Origin: Micractinium sp. NFX-FRZ
Taxonomy: Eukaryota > Chlorophyta > Trebouxiophyceae > Chlorellales > Chlorellaceae
Length of the DNA stretch: 64,000 bases
Reading direction: 5' to 3'
Assembly (NCBI GenBank): GCA_029339195.1
Contig: JAPTJF010000240.1
Span: forward strand, 27,835-91,834
In this document: positions 8,674 through 19,082 of the stretch, one piece after another
Position numbering within the stretch: position 1 is the first letter of the stretch
How the letters are laid out: each line of letters begins with the position of its first letter
The notes under the pieces: generated by a model
Told to the model about the DNA's origin: nothing
Database searches by the model: none
Seen by the model: the letters and a program-made list of their open reading frames with translations, nothing else
Made by a program: the position numbers and the translations under genes

Positions 8674-11501
8674 ATGGCCGAAGCGTCGAGGGCACACCCT
8701 CACCACAAGCACTACCGCTCGCTGCTGCAGCCCGACCCTTCTGGCCGCGTTACTCTACCAGGCCCGCCCGCCCTCGCGTATGCGTTGCCTAGCTCTGCCC
8801 CCATCGCAGCCACGAAGCACACCAGAGCGCTGCAGGCGCACTGCGTAGCGCAGCTGGTGCTGCAGGCGGCAGGCAGCGGCGGCGGCAGCGGTGGCTGGCA
8901 CGCCCACCTGCTGATGCTCAAAGCGCCCCAGATACCTGGCGGCATTCAGCTGCTGCCCCTCAGCAAGAACTTGGAAGATGCAGTCTTCGGCCAGGACTCT
9001 GGATACTCGTGCAAGCCCGCCAGCTCCTCTCTGGGTGAGCTGCCGAGATGGGCCACGCTGGCTGCCTGCTGAACCACACATGCACGCTCCATGGTGAACA
9101 ACTCACAAACCCGTTCATCTATGAGCAGGAGACCCAGCATACGACTCCACTGAGCAGCCCAAAACAGCGCGCGGCAGCGCAGCAGTTGGCACCTTCAGGT
9201 TCCCCTTCACCTCTGCGGGGGGGGGGCTGCCAGCCCCGCCCGCCTGCCTGCCTGCTTGCCTGCCTGCAGCGCAGTGCTATGCCTACAAACTGTGCCACAT
9301 CTACAGCGCACCTCCTTTCCCGACTGCAAGCTCAACAGTCCACTGGGTGCAGGGGGGTGAATGCGAAGCGGTGGTGTCGTACAAGTGGGCAGAGGCCTAC
9401 CCTGTGCAGGACACTGAGCGCAGCGTTGCCATTAACAGCCTCTTGCAGGAGCCTGGCGCCACAACAGCTACAATACAAACTGGTAAGTGGGTTAGTGACT
9501 TCAATTTGCGGCCTGCTTGAACATCAGGATTACCTGATATGGTGCCAGCGAGTGGTTGCCCAGCCCACTGACACCACAGCTGTGCCCGCTGGTCCAACCC
9601 GTGCCGTCTGTCTCCCACCACGCCTGCTGCCTTGCTTCCTGCAGCGGCGCCGCTGCAGCTAGGGGGTGCGCGGCGCCTACTGGAGATCAGCGGCACCGGC
9701 ACTTCTCTGGATGGCAGGCGGCAGACCACGAAAGCCGACGACAAAAAATGTTCATACATTGTGTCGGCTGCCCTGCTGCCCGCCACCGCGGGCAGACTGG
9801 ACCTGAACTACTCCGCTGGCAGCGCCGCCAAGGTGTCACGCTGCTTCCTTCTGGATCGCAGCAAGACTGTGTACGACGCACAGCTGTCCAGCGTACAGTT
9901 CAAGCAGCAGGGGCAGCCTGACAGCCAGCTGGCACCAGCTGGCGCTGCTGATGTGGCGGCAATGGTGCAGGCGCTGCACGCCCTGCTGCCGCCGCCAGCC
10001 CCGCCAGCGCAGCCAGTGCAGCCAGCGCTGCCAGACGTGCCACCTGGCGCACTGGCAGCCGCTGCAGCTGCGGCACCTGGGCCGCCCAGCCAGCAGGATC
10101 AGGTGCGAGGAAGAGGGGTCGTGGCAAGGTTACCTGTGCAGTCCATCACAGCCTGTTGTCAGCTGAGCAAGCATCTCAGCAGTGCCTCCTGAAGCAGCGA
10201 TGTGCCAACCTGTGCACCCTCGACCCTGCTTGCATGCCCGCCCCTGCAGGGTTTGGCAGAGGCACTTGAGCGCTTGGGGCTGCTGGAAGAGCAGCAGGAT
10301 GTGGCGGTGGATGCCATACAGGGCAGCGAGCAGCAGCATGTCGTCGCCGACGCACGCATGGGCAGCTACGAGTCACGGCTTGCCCTGGTGGAGGAGGCAG
10401 TAGTGAGGCTGCAGCCAGGCACCGAGGCGGCTGTGGCGGGCGGCGCCAGTGGCAGCAAGCGCAGCCGCCAGGAGCAGCAGGCGGCGGCTGGCCTGGGGCT
10501 TGAGGCGATGGATTGGGGCGGGGCAGCGGTGCCTGGGATTCTAGGAGGCCTGGAAGCAGCTGGAGGCTGGGAAGATCCACTGTTGGGCGGCGCCTCTGCA
10601 GCCCACATGCAGCAGCTGGCGTTGCTGCAAGAGGAGGCAGAGCAGGAGCGGCTGCTCGAGGCGCAGCGTGCGCAGCGGCAGCAGGAGCTGCAGCAGGCGG
10701 TGCGCCAGCTGGCGCAGCAGCCCCTCACCGCCACCATCCTCGACAAGAAGCGTGCAGCGGCGGCGGTGGTGTCTGCCGCGCTGGCGGTGGGGGCGGTGAA
10801 GCCGCCGGCACAGGGGGTGCAGGCATTGGTCTCCACTCCGGAGCTTCTCGAGACGCTGCTGCTTGGCTATGTGCTGCAGAGCGACCCAGACCTGGGCCTG
10901 GATAAGGTCCAGCTGGCATATGTGCTGGCAGAATGGCTGGGCCTGCCAAGCATCACTGGGGCTGTCGGCGTCACCAATATGGTAAGGGTGGGAGGGGCAG
11001 GAGGGAGGGGTGGAACTTGGCTGCCGGTGCCTGCAATGGAGGACATCAATCTTGCCTTGGGTGCCACTCGAGTGGCAGTGCGCTGGCAGCAGTGCTGGCT
11101 CGTAACAGATGGCAGTGCTGGCCCGGGTCATGGGCATGCACGAGCGGCGCACCCAAGGCTGGCAGCCGCCTTCCTGCGTTTCGCACTGGCATGCCTGCGT
11201 GCCTGCCCTGCCCTGCCCTCAGCGTGCCTGCCTGCCTACCTGCCTCCCTCCTGCCGTTACCCTCTGCCCGTGCCTTACCCCTCTCCCGCTGTCTCCTGCC
11301 CACCTGTCCGCCTGCCATGACCCTCTCCGTCTGCCGACCCTAACCCTGACACTCTCTCCTTGCCCGCCCGCCCGCCCTTCCACCCTGCAGGTCAACAAGG
11401 AGCTGTACCGCCTGCAGCAGCTGGGCAGGGTCACCTCGGGCGGCCACCCGGCAGGCAAGGCACGGCGCGTGTGGTTCAAGGTGGGAGCCACCGAGCGATG
11501 A
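8674..11501 (+). CDS. Unknown protein, coiled coil plus possible winged-helix C-terminus
   Basis: Model: join(8674..9034, 9270..9482, 9645..10102, 10250..10981, 11391..11501), 624 residues; phases 1,1,0,0; start MAEASRAH. The family is not recognised. Residues 1-280 look globular, with cysteines at the exon 1/2 join. About 300-345 is Pro/Ala-rich. About 465-500 is a Gln/Glu/Arg coiled coil (LLQEEAEQERLLEAQRAQR). The last 80 residues form a helix (ELLETLLLGYVL), a helix-turn region and VNKELYRLQQLGRV, then a possible wing ending ARRVWFKV. The spacing of Asn, Tyr and Trp recalls the recognition helix and wing of Z-alpha/ADAR-type winged helices, but the usual PP before Trp is absent. KRSRQEQ near residue 410 could be a nuclear signal. 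It shares no similarity with the F-box genes around it. Confidence 0.65.
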
Positions 11502-12240
11502 GTGAGCCGAGCCGCGGCAGCTGGGGGCCAAGCCAGCCCACGGGGGGGATGCCAGCAGCAATGCTTGTCTGCAGAATCTTGTCCCGTGTATCTCTGCTTT
11601 CCACGCCACGCTCTTCCTGCCCTGGCATCACGTGTGCTCTGTGGTCTGTCCTGCGGGTTGCCACGAGTTGCAAACATGTCCTGCCAATGCCAACGTGCCA
11701 ACAACTTTGCTCGACGGCTCTCAACTGCTCTGCCGCTGCGCCCTGCCCATATACATGTATGCCTCCCTCGACAAAAATACAAATGTCAATCTAGTTGGAA
11801 ACGTTGCACAGCTGAAGTATGAGGATATGTGTGTGTGGGAAGCATCCACGTGGGTGCTCAACAGGTGTGGCCCTGCCGCCTGCGCAGGCTTTGCGCTGCC
11901 GCCAGCCCAGCACGCCCAGCACGTCTTGGCTTCTCTTGGCATCCCGGCATCCGTAGACGCTGCGATTGTGATCGGCAGTAGTGAGGGGCTGAAGGCGCCA
12001 TCATCTGCGCGCAACAGGGTGAGGGGCGGGGTCGGGGCGGCCGGGCGACGCCCATCGGGAGGAGACGGGCGCGCAAGGGCCTGCAGGATCGTTAGCAGCA
12101 TTGTCTTAGCCGACCAGTACGCTTGCGGGACTAGTTCCTGCCGTTGACCGGGGCCAAGCTGACTGCCGCCGCTCCACCCGCTCGCCTCCCTCTGCTCTGC
12201 AGGTACCATTGGCCTTGCCACGCTGCTTTGGGGCGAAGTG
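11502..12240 (+). other. Intergenic block duplicated with the F-box array
   Basis: This carries 3' UTR sequence and the upstream region of copy C. Part of it (about 11640-11930) repeats the block before copy B, so the unrelated gene at 8674-11501 lies between duplicated blocks. A CTCTGCAG at about 12195-12202 may end a leader intron of copy C. Confidence 0.5.
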
Positions 12241-13938
12241 ATGACGGCAGCGTCGCCCAACGACAAGCTGAGGTGTATGGCCGACGCGTTGGACCGGGAT
12301 GCCCTGCAGCTGTGGGAGCAGGCGCAAGCTCATGCGCGGCGGGCGTCCGCACTGCGGTGGCAGGCGGCAGCCAACGAGTGTTGGGAGGCGCAGCCGCCCG
12401 CCAGCCGTGGTGCCCTGCCCTTCCGCCTGCTGGAGCACGACCTGCTGATGCCTGTGGTTGAGATGCTGGAGACAGCATCCGACAGGTGAGAGCTGCTGCC
12501 GCATAAATGCGGTAAAAGCGGGCAGTCCCCACAGGGCTGAAGTGGCTCAAGGTGGTGCGGCGCGGGTGGCAGTGTCGCGTCCTCTTGATCCCTAAAGCGC
12601 ATGTCATGCAAGAGGTGTTGGTGCTTAGAAGGGGGTTGAGAGCGCCGCTGCTGCTGAGGCCCAGCGCAGCTGTGCACGCACACCCAGGGCATGTGGCATG
12701 CACTTTCTTCTCCTCAGCGCAAAGCACCTCTGCTGCAGCAGCGCCCAGTACTGGAGCAGCGTAAGCAAAGCCCCAACCCGTGCGTATGTCTGCAGGCTGG
12801 CCCTGGCGTCCACCTGCCGCCTGCTGCATGCCTACCGGCAACACGTGCGCGGCGAGTGGCTGAGCTGCGGCGGGCGGCTGTCCCTCACCCGCCACGTGCA
12901 CTCTGCCGAGGATGCCGCCGCTCTCGTGGCTGGCTTGGAAACCGAGGACTTCATGAGGCTGTCGCTGTTCACTGAAGCAGCTGTGCACCTGCATGGGCTG
13001 CCCTGGGGAGCCCTCCCCTGGGAGGATGTCGAGGCTTTCCGCCTGCTCCGCTGCATCGGCAGCATGCGATCGCTGGGCTCCCTCACAATCGAGGCCGATG
13101 ATGGGAGGGAAGCCGAAAACTTGAATGTCCTGGGCACTTCAAGGTTGGAGCACCTCGACCACCTGGCGCTGCGCTTCGCTGGCACGCCCGCTGCTTTTCG
13201 CAATGTCTCCTGCCGCCTGCCGGCACTGCGCTGGGTGCAGCTGTCGGGGGTGGTGCTTAAACCGCAAATATTTGCGGGCGATACAAGCTTGATGGAGCAA
13301 GTGTGCGCTGGGGGCCAGCTGGATTGTCTGGAGATTGAGCACTCTGACCTGAGCGCAGCTCCCCCCGACTTCCTGCAGCAAGGTGGGCCTGCCGTAATGA
13401 CACCACATGCTGCCTGCTTGCGTGCTCCAGGTGGCATGCACATTGTGGGCCAGCCGCGTGCCATCCTGACAGCCTGTGCATGGTGTGCAATGGCTGCTTG
13501 CCTGCCAGCCTGCCCATGGCCTCGCCGCCTGCCCACCCCTTCCCCCCCTTCCCTTGTGATGCAGCCACTCAGCTGGACACCCTACAGTTGCGGAACACCG
13601 TGCTGCCCCCTGGCTTCCGGAGCGGCGCCCTGGCAGCGCTGACGACGCTGACCTCGCTGTGCCTGCCACAGCCTGCCCCCGGTAGCGAGCCCCTGCCGTC
13701 CCTGGCACCGCTCACTGCCCTCAAATGCCTGACCTTGGGTGCGCTCGACTGCGCCCCACTGCCGGAGCTGCCGCCATCAGTGATTGCTCTGTGGCTGGAT
13801 TGCAGCGGCTCCACGGTACCGCTGCGCCAGCTGCGGCGCCTCACCACCCTGCAGCAGCTCACCGTCACCGGCGCCTCCCCCAGGGACCAGCGCCGGCTGG
13901 AGCGCCTCACCCACCTGTCCTGGCTGACCTTTGAGTAG
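12241..13938 (+). CDS. F-box/LRR-like protein, tandem copy C
   Basis: Model: join(12241..12485, 12796..13382, 13565..13938), 401 residues, phases 2 and 1. Start ATG at 12241 (MTAASPNDKL) aligns with the paralogues. Residues 1-50 form an Arg/Ala-rich helix. About 60-100 is the F-box-like segment (PFRLLEHDLLMPVVEML, then LALASTCRLLHAY across intron 1). The remainder holds degenerate LRR strands (LRRLTTLQQLTVTG near the end). Exon 3 is 374 bases, as in copies A and D. The last codons TTT GAG and the stop TAG are themselves the start of a repeat that recurs, partly inverted, over the next 230 bases, so the mRNA's 3' UTR can fold into a long hairpin. Likely an SCF substrate receptor; target unknown. 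Confidence 0.78.
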
Positions 13939-14170
13939 AAACAGTGTGTTGTTCAGCTGTAACCAGGGTATCATACTTCGTCTGAAGTAGAAACAGTGTG
14001 TTGTTCAGCTGTAACCAGGGTATCATACTTCAGACGAAGTAGAAACAGTGTGTTGTTCAGCTGTAACCAGGGTATCATACTTCAGAAGTTGTTCAGCTGT
14101 AACCAGGGTATCATACTTCAGAAGTATGATACCCTGGTTACAGCTGAACAACACACTGTTTCTACTCAAA
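13931..14170. repeat. 52-bp tandem repeat closed by an inverted copy (hairpin)
   Basis: A 52-bp unit beginning TAGAAACAGTGTGTTG starts at 13936, 13988 and 14040, with a truncated fourth copy at 14088-14120. A reverse-complement copy then occupies 14121-14170 and pairs with the first 50 bases, including the codons TTT GAG TAG of copy C. Each full unit carries CTGTAACC, hence a TGTAA poly(A) signal. The four bases at the two unit junctions are GTCT and AGAC, reverse complements of each other between CTTC and GAAG arms. The structure is not a CRISPR array, since there are no unique spacers. It could be a fold-back element or replication-derived palindrome. Confidence 0.9.
13958..13962 (+). terminator. 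First of several TGTAA signals in the repeat array
   Basis: TGTAA lies 20 bases after the stop of F-box copy C and recurs in each repeat unit, giving copy C several evenly spaced candidate poly(A) signals. Confidence 0.45.
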
Positions 14171-14716
14171 TGGTGTTGCTCTGGTTTGGTGATCGTCATC
14201 CCCGGCTCCACCTGCGTTCCTCATGCCAGTGATTAGCACTTGACCTGCTTTCTGTCCCCACGTATATGAAAGGATGAGGAAGTGTAAGTCCCGTTGTTTA
14301 GAAGAAGAACAACATTTGCACGATGCAAGTTGTCCACAAGCAGGCAGCCAGGCAGCAGGTGCCGCTGCCGCCAGCCCAGCACGCAGCATGCTTGTGGGTA
14401 AACCTCCCTCTGCTGTTTCCAGAGATACGCATATCAGCTGCGCAGCACAGCAAACGGCGGGCAAGCCGGCATCTGGAATAAGCGCCGGCGCGGTGGACTG
14501 TTTTTAGCCAAACGCACCGCCAGCGCCGCTACAGCGGGAGAAGAGGATCACAGAGCAGCGAGGAGAGCTGCAGCGCGCCGGTGCGAGCCGCTTGGTGCCC
14601 ACCAGGGCCCGCTTGCCCACCTGGGCGTCACCAGCAGGGGGCGTGCATGTGCCCCACCCAGCACAGCCCAGCACTGCAGCCTCTCTGGCTCTCCCCCATG
14701 CAGTGTCTCAAGATCC
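14171..14716 (+). other. Intergenic region upstream of F-box copy D
   Basis: This is the promoter and leader region of copy D. A GCTGCCGCCAGCCCAGCACG element (about 14363) matches the blocks upstream of copies B and C. No coding frame is supported. Confidence 0.45.
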
Positions 14717-16535
14717 ATGGCTGGGACCTCCAAAGCCGAGCTCAAGCGGTTAGCTGCTGAGCTCATTCGGGAGGCAGACGCGTTGTATGATCGTGCCGAC
14801 GCCAACATGCGGCGGGCAGAGGCGCTGCAGTGGCAGGCGTACATGGGTGCACGGCTGGAGCGGCAGCCAGCTGCCAGCCGGAACTCGCTGCTCTTCCGCC
14901 TGATGCAAGAGGATCTGCTGCTGTGCGTGGTGGGGCAGTTGATCTCCGTGGATGACAGGTGGGCGGGTTGTGCTTGGGGGCAGCAGGTTTGCCTGCTCAC
15001 CCACTGCTCTCCCAACTCCTTGCCACGGCAAAGCTGAAGTGGCAGGGCAGAGCTGAGGGTGGGGGCTGGGCACAGTGCTGCCAAGGGCTGAGCGTGGGGC
15101 AGCGGCTGCAGGCCGTGGCTGCAGGCGTGGGCGCAGGGATCCAGCTCAGGACTGTTTGTGCGGGGGCAGCCAGGCAACGCGCTTTGTGCAGCTCAAGCCG
15201 TCGTGTATTGCACGCAGCAACAGAGGCCCGACAGTGGCTGATGCGCCTGCATGGATGCATGCACGTCCTCCCGTCTGCGTGGCCTGCCCCCCAGCTGAGC
15301 CCCTCCCTCGCCTCGCCCCTGCTGCCTGCAGGCTGGCCCTGGCATCCGCCCACCCGCTGCTGCTCGCGTACAGCATACACGTGGGGCAGGGGTGGCTGGG
15401 GTGCGGGCCGCACCTGACACTCACCCGCCACCTGGGCTCAGCCGAGGCTGCTAGCCAGCTGGCATACGAGCTCGACGAGTGGATGGACTATACAGAAGTC
15501 GACCTGGGGTTGAGCGGGCTGCCTTGGGGCGACGTGCACCACCTGTATTTGACCCCTCTGATGACCAGGCTCTCCCACATGACCTCCCTTGAAGTGTTGA
15601 CCATCGAAGCCAACTCAGCGCCTGGCTTGTTCGTCCACCACCTATTCCCGGAACACATGCGTGAACTAACGGGCCTGCGCCTGCGGCTGACTGGCGAGCA
15701 CGTCGTGTCTTTCAACGCGCTCAGCAGCCTGCCGCAGCTGCGGTGGGCGGAGCTGGGCGGAATCTGCTTCAAGCCCCCCATTCCGCCCAGTCATCCGAGC
15801 CTGCTGGACGCGCTGTGCGCCGGAGGGCAGCTCACCTCGCTTGTAATTTATGAGTCAGACCTGCAGGAGGTGCCCGCCCACTTCCTGCGGCAAGGTAGGT
15901 GCCGTGCCGGGGTATTGGCGCTTGCTTGGTGCTGATTGATGCACAGGCTGTCTTGCCGCAACTGAATTTGCAAACACAGACACAGATGTCGCAGCATGGC
16001 GGGTCTGGTGCTGGGCCGACTGTGTGCCGAGCAAGGATGGCTGCATGGCTGCTGGGGCAACGCGTGCCGTGCTCACACGGGCACCCCGCACAATGCCTGT
16101 GCCTGCTTGCCGCTCACTCTTGTGCCGTGGAGCCCTGCCTGCCGCCGCCCTCCTCCTGCAGCCACCCGGCTGCGGCATCTCGACCTGCGGTACTCCACCC
16201 TGCCCCCTGCCTTCCGGGGCGGCTGCCTGACTGAGCTGACGTCGTTGAGGACGCTGCGCCTGCCGGAGCCTGCTGAAGACGACCGGCCACTGCCCTCGCT
16301 GGCACCGCTTGCCACCCTACGGGGCCTAGACCTCGGTATGTACGACTGCGCCCGCCTGCCCGCGCTGCCCCGCACGCTGACCTGGCTGCGCCTGTGCTGC
16401 GACGGCTGCCCGGCGCCGGTGCGGCAGCTGCGGCGGATGACCTGGCTGCGGGACCTGGAAGTGTTTGGTGCGCCCCTCAGCGACCGGCCAGAGCTGCAGG
16501 GGCTCAGCTTCCTGACCTCCCTGATACTGGACTAG
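14717..16535 (+). CDS. F-box/LRR-like protein, tandem copy D
   Basis: Model: join(14717..14958, 15332..15894, 16162..16535), 392 residues, phases 2 and 1, identical in layout to copies A and C. Start MAGTSKAELKRL lies in TCCATGG. Residues 1-50 are helical (RLAAELIREADALYDRADA). The F-box-like segment (LLFRLMQEDLLLCVVGQL, then LALASAHPLLLAY) is the most diverged of the set: the TCR of the other copies is replaced by AHP. The C-terminal half keeps LRR-like strands (LPALPRTLTWLRLCC, LRRMTWLRDLEV). It is the last member of the array and converges with the WDR77-like gene 363 bases downstream. Confidence 0.75.
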
Positions 16536-16897
16536 CCCCCCTGCTTGTGTACTGTATGTACCCCTTCTCGTATTATGCTCTTGCATCTATTCAAGCTTCC
16601 CTGCCTCACTGCCTCACTATGGATTGCACAAGCAAAACGACAACCCACCGCTCTCTTGCTCCCTTGAGTGTTCGACATTCAATAAACTCAGCTATTTTGC
16701 ATGCCATGCGATGCCCCACCCTCTGCACTGTCCGCCTCGACACGTATCAACTCAGGCCTCATGCTGCACGCTTACACACCCAAAGGCGATATGCTCAGAG
16801 GGGGGTGCGTAGAGCGGCACACAACACGGGGCGATGCTGGCAGAAGGGGCGGCAAGCCGCAGCATGAGCAGTAGCAGCAGCAGCAGCAGCAGCAGTT
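16536..16897. other. Convergent 3' region between copy D and WDR77-like gene
   Basis: This is a short stretch shared by two 3' UTRs. It holds a minus-strand TGTAA (16772-16776), 122 bases after the WDR77-like stop. No coding sequence is seen. Confidence 0.45.
16772..16776 (-). terminator. Putative poly(A) signal TGTAA (minus)
   Basis: TTACA on the plus strand reads TGTAA on the minus strand, in the 3' flank of the WDR77-like gene. Confidence 0.45.
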
Positions 16898-18157
16898 TCA
16901 AAGCGGCACCTGCTGCACCGTCTGGTCCCAGCCGCCACGGAACAGCCGCACATGCTGTCCCTGCTGCGCCTGCCCTGCCGCGCTGCCGCCGCTGCTCCAG
17001 GCCAGGCAGCGCACATAGCACGGCGCCTCGCCCTCCTGCCTTGCTGGCGCCAGCTCGCGAGAGGCCTCCAGCCTGGCGCAGTCCAGCAGCAGAATGCTGC
17101 CGTCGTCGCTGCCCGAAGCCACCAGGCTGCTCGCACTGCTGCCGCCGCTGCCGCCGCCGCCGCTGCTGCTGCCGGCGGCTGCCAGCGCATGCACTGCATC
17201 GCCGTGCAGCTGCCGCTGCTGCAGCGCCTGGCTGCAGTTGCGTGCATCAAAGACGCTCAGTCGCCCCAGCTGATCTCCCACAACAAGCAGCTGCTGTGGC
17301 CCGCTGCCCACTGTGCCCGCTGCGGACACAGACAGCGCGGCGGCGCCCACTGCCGCGGCGACTGCCGGCGTGCCGCCCAGCTGGCGTGCGTCCCATAGGC
17401 ACAACCTGCCGTCAGCAGAGGCAGATGCCAGCACTTGGGGCTCGGCTGACCAAGCCACAGCGTTGACGCTGGGCCCGCCTGCGCTGCCCAGCTGTGCGGT
17501 GCTGGTTAGAAGCTGGGAGCAGTCCCACAGCCGCACTGTGCCGTCGGCCGAGGCGGAGGCCAGCCGGTTGCCGCCGGCGCTGCCGTCTGCCGCTGCCAGG
17601 GCCAGCACCGAGGCGTCATGCATTACCTTGGCTTGTGCATGCTCCAAATGGGGCGACCCTCCGCTACCGCTGCCGCCGCTGCTGTTGCTGCCAGAGGTGC
17701 CTCCAGTGGAGAGGTACCAGAGATCGACCGAGCCGTCGTCGGCGCCGCTGGCCACCACCCGCCGCCCTGCACAGGGAGCGGCACACGGGGTGGCGTTGAG
17801 GGAGGAGGCGGCAGCAGGGGAGGGGTGGCGGGGCGGCAGGCGGCGGCACTGGCGGCAGCAGCGGCACCCTTCATGCCGCACATGCTGCCTGCTGTTAAGC
17901 GCCGGCGGGCGCTCCGCAACCCCAGCACCTGTGAACTCGTCTGCTAGTGGGAGGCAGGCCACCGAAGGCAGTCCTGCCCTCACAGGAAGCAGCGCCCGCG
18001 TCTGCAGGTGTGCGCCATCGCTGCCACCGATCACTGCAATGTGCCCGTCCCAATAGCGTCCCGTGAAAGAGCTGAGGCCAGCAATTAGCAAGTCGGCGCC
18101 ATGCACCGAAGCCAGAGAGTCGACGTTGCAGCCCAGCGGAAGGGGTGTGGCAGTCAT
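16898..18157 (-). CDS. WDR77: WDR77/MEP50-like methylosome WD40 subunit
   Basis: Model on the minus strand: exons 18157-17929 and 17766-16898, one phase-1 intron, 365 residues (human WDR77 is about 342). WD40 blades run the length: SSFTGRYWDGHIAVI near the start matches the WDR77 signature SSLSGRCWAGSLW, then VASGADDGSVDLWYL, LASASADGTVRLWD, LASASADGRLCLWDARQL, VVGDQLGRLSVFDARN and VASGSDDGSILLLD. The C-terminus FRGGWDQTVQQV parallels the family's VGWDHQVVHHV. In known systems WDR77 is the obligate partner of PRMT5 and presents Sm proteins and histones for symmetric arginine dimethylation. Gly/Ser insertions between blades are typical of this genome. The first exon could start further upstream, but no better ATG is in frame. 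Confidence 0.8.
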   Translation of the reverse strand: MTATPLPLGCNVDSLASVHGADLLIAGLSSFTGRYWDGHIAVIGGSDGAHLQTRALLPVRAGLPSVACLPLADEFTGAGVAERPPALNSRQHVRHEGCRCCRQCRRLPPRHPSPAAASSLNATPCAAPCAGRRVVASGADDGSVDLWYLSTGGTSGSNSSGGSGSGGSPHLEHAQAKVMHDASVLALAAADGSAGGNRLASASADGTVRLWDCSQLLTSTAQLGSAGGPSVNAVAWSAEPQVLASASADGRLCLWDARQLGGTPAVAAAVGAAALSVSAAGTVGSGPQQLLVVGDQLGRLSVFDARNCSQALQQRQLHGDAVHALAAAGSSSGGGGSGGSSASSLVASGSDDGSILLLDCARLEASRELAPARQEGEAPCYVRCLAWSSGGSAAGQAQQGQHVRLFRGGWDQTVQQVPL

Positions 18158-19082
18158 GGTTGCAGCAATGCCGATCTGGGTTGTGCACGCTGCCTGCTCC
18201 GGCGCAGCGGGCCATCCTTGCTACAGAACCTCCGCCAGGTCAGCCCCGGCGGCCTGGACTGTTTGATTTTCATTGTGGGCTCTGTGGTGTGTTCTGAGGC
18301 CGTCGAGCGGCTACCCACTTCCTAAAACGCGTTGTACAAGGGTGCCTTGGTGTCGCTGTTGTTAGAAGCGACGGTTCATAGCACATTGCTGAACGGGCAC
18401 CGCAACGCTGAGCGGCCGCACGCGTGCCCGCAAGTGACCGGGCCAGCACCGCCACAGCATACGCAGGCTGAAATTTCCTGACATTCATGCCAGGGGACAG
18501 AATCGAGAGAGAAAGGGGCCACTGCGGCCCCAGGTTGAAATGCTGCCGGGTGCTAAACAAGCCACCCCGTCCGATGACATCAAGCACCGCCCCCACACAG
18601 TGCTTGCCTGTTGAGTGAGCGTTTGCTTGACCATTTGCACCGGCACTCGAGCTGAGCTGTCTGCCCATGACGGTAAGAGCGCCACCAATGGAGCTTACAG
18701 AGGAGCTGCGCTCGGGCGCAGGTACGGCAATGGCCCGCAGGTACAGAAACCTGGTACAGAAAGGCAGCGCTGGGAAATGCAGGCCGCTGCTACCTTTGTA
18801 TCAGAGCGCTGCTAGGGCCCGGGTCATTCCAAGCATGTAGTGGCAGGTGTCTGGCTTGCAGCGGCCAAAGTGCTGCCTGACAGATGGAGTGTGAGGCCGC
18901 CCACGGCATGTCGCGCAGCGCGCACGTCGCGAGTTTCAGATCAGGCCTCTAATGTCGTCCTTGCTGCGCATCGACTATCGCATATACTGTCATCAATCAT
19001 CCCAGCCCATTTCACTCGCGGTGGTGCTCTCTGACAGCCGGGACGGGCCGGGCCCCCCTCGGCCTCTCAAGAGACAGGCACC
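18158..19082. other. Divergent intergenic region
   Basis: This separates the starts of the WDR77-like gene (-) and Cys-rich gene 1 (+) and must hold both promoters. No coding frame, repeat or recognisable element could be supported. Confidence 0.4.

Noticed and set aside
13931..14170. CRISPR-like repeat array
   Set aside because: Units are directly abutting without unique spacers, and the last copy is inverted, in a eukaryotic setting.
16834..17466. Plus-strand open frames opposite the WDR77-like gene
   Set aside because: They are Arg/Ala/Cys-rich and low in complexity, while the minus strand gives a full WD40 propeller.
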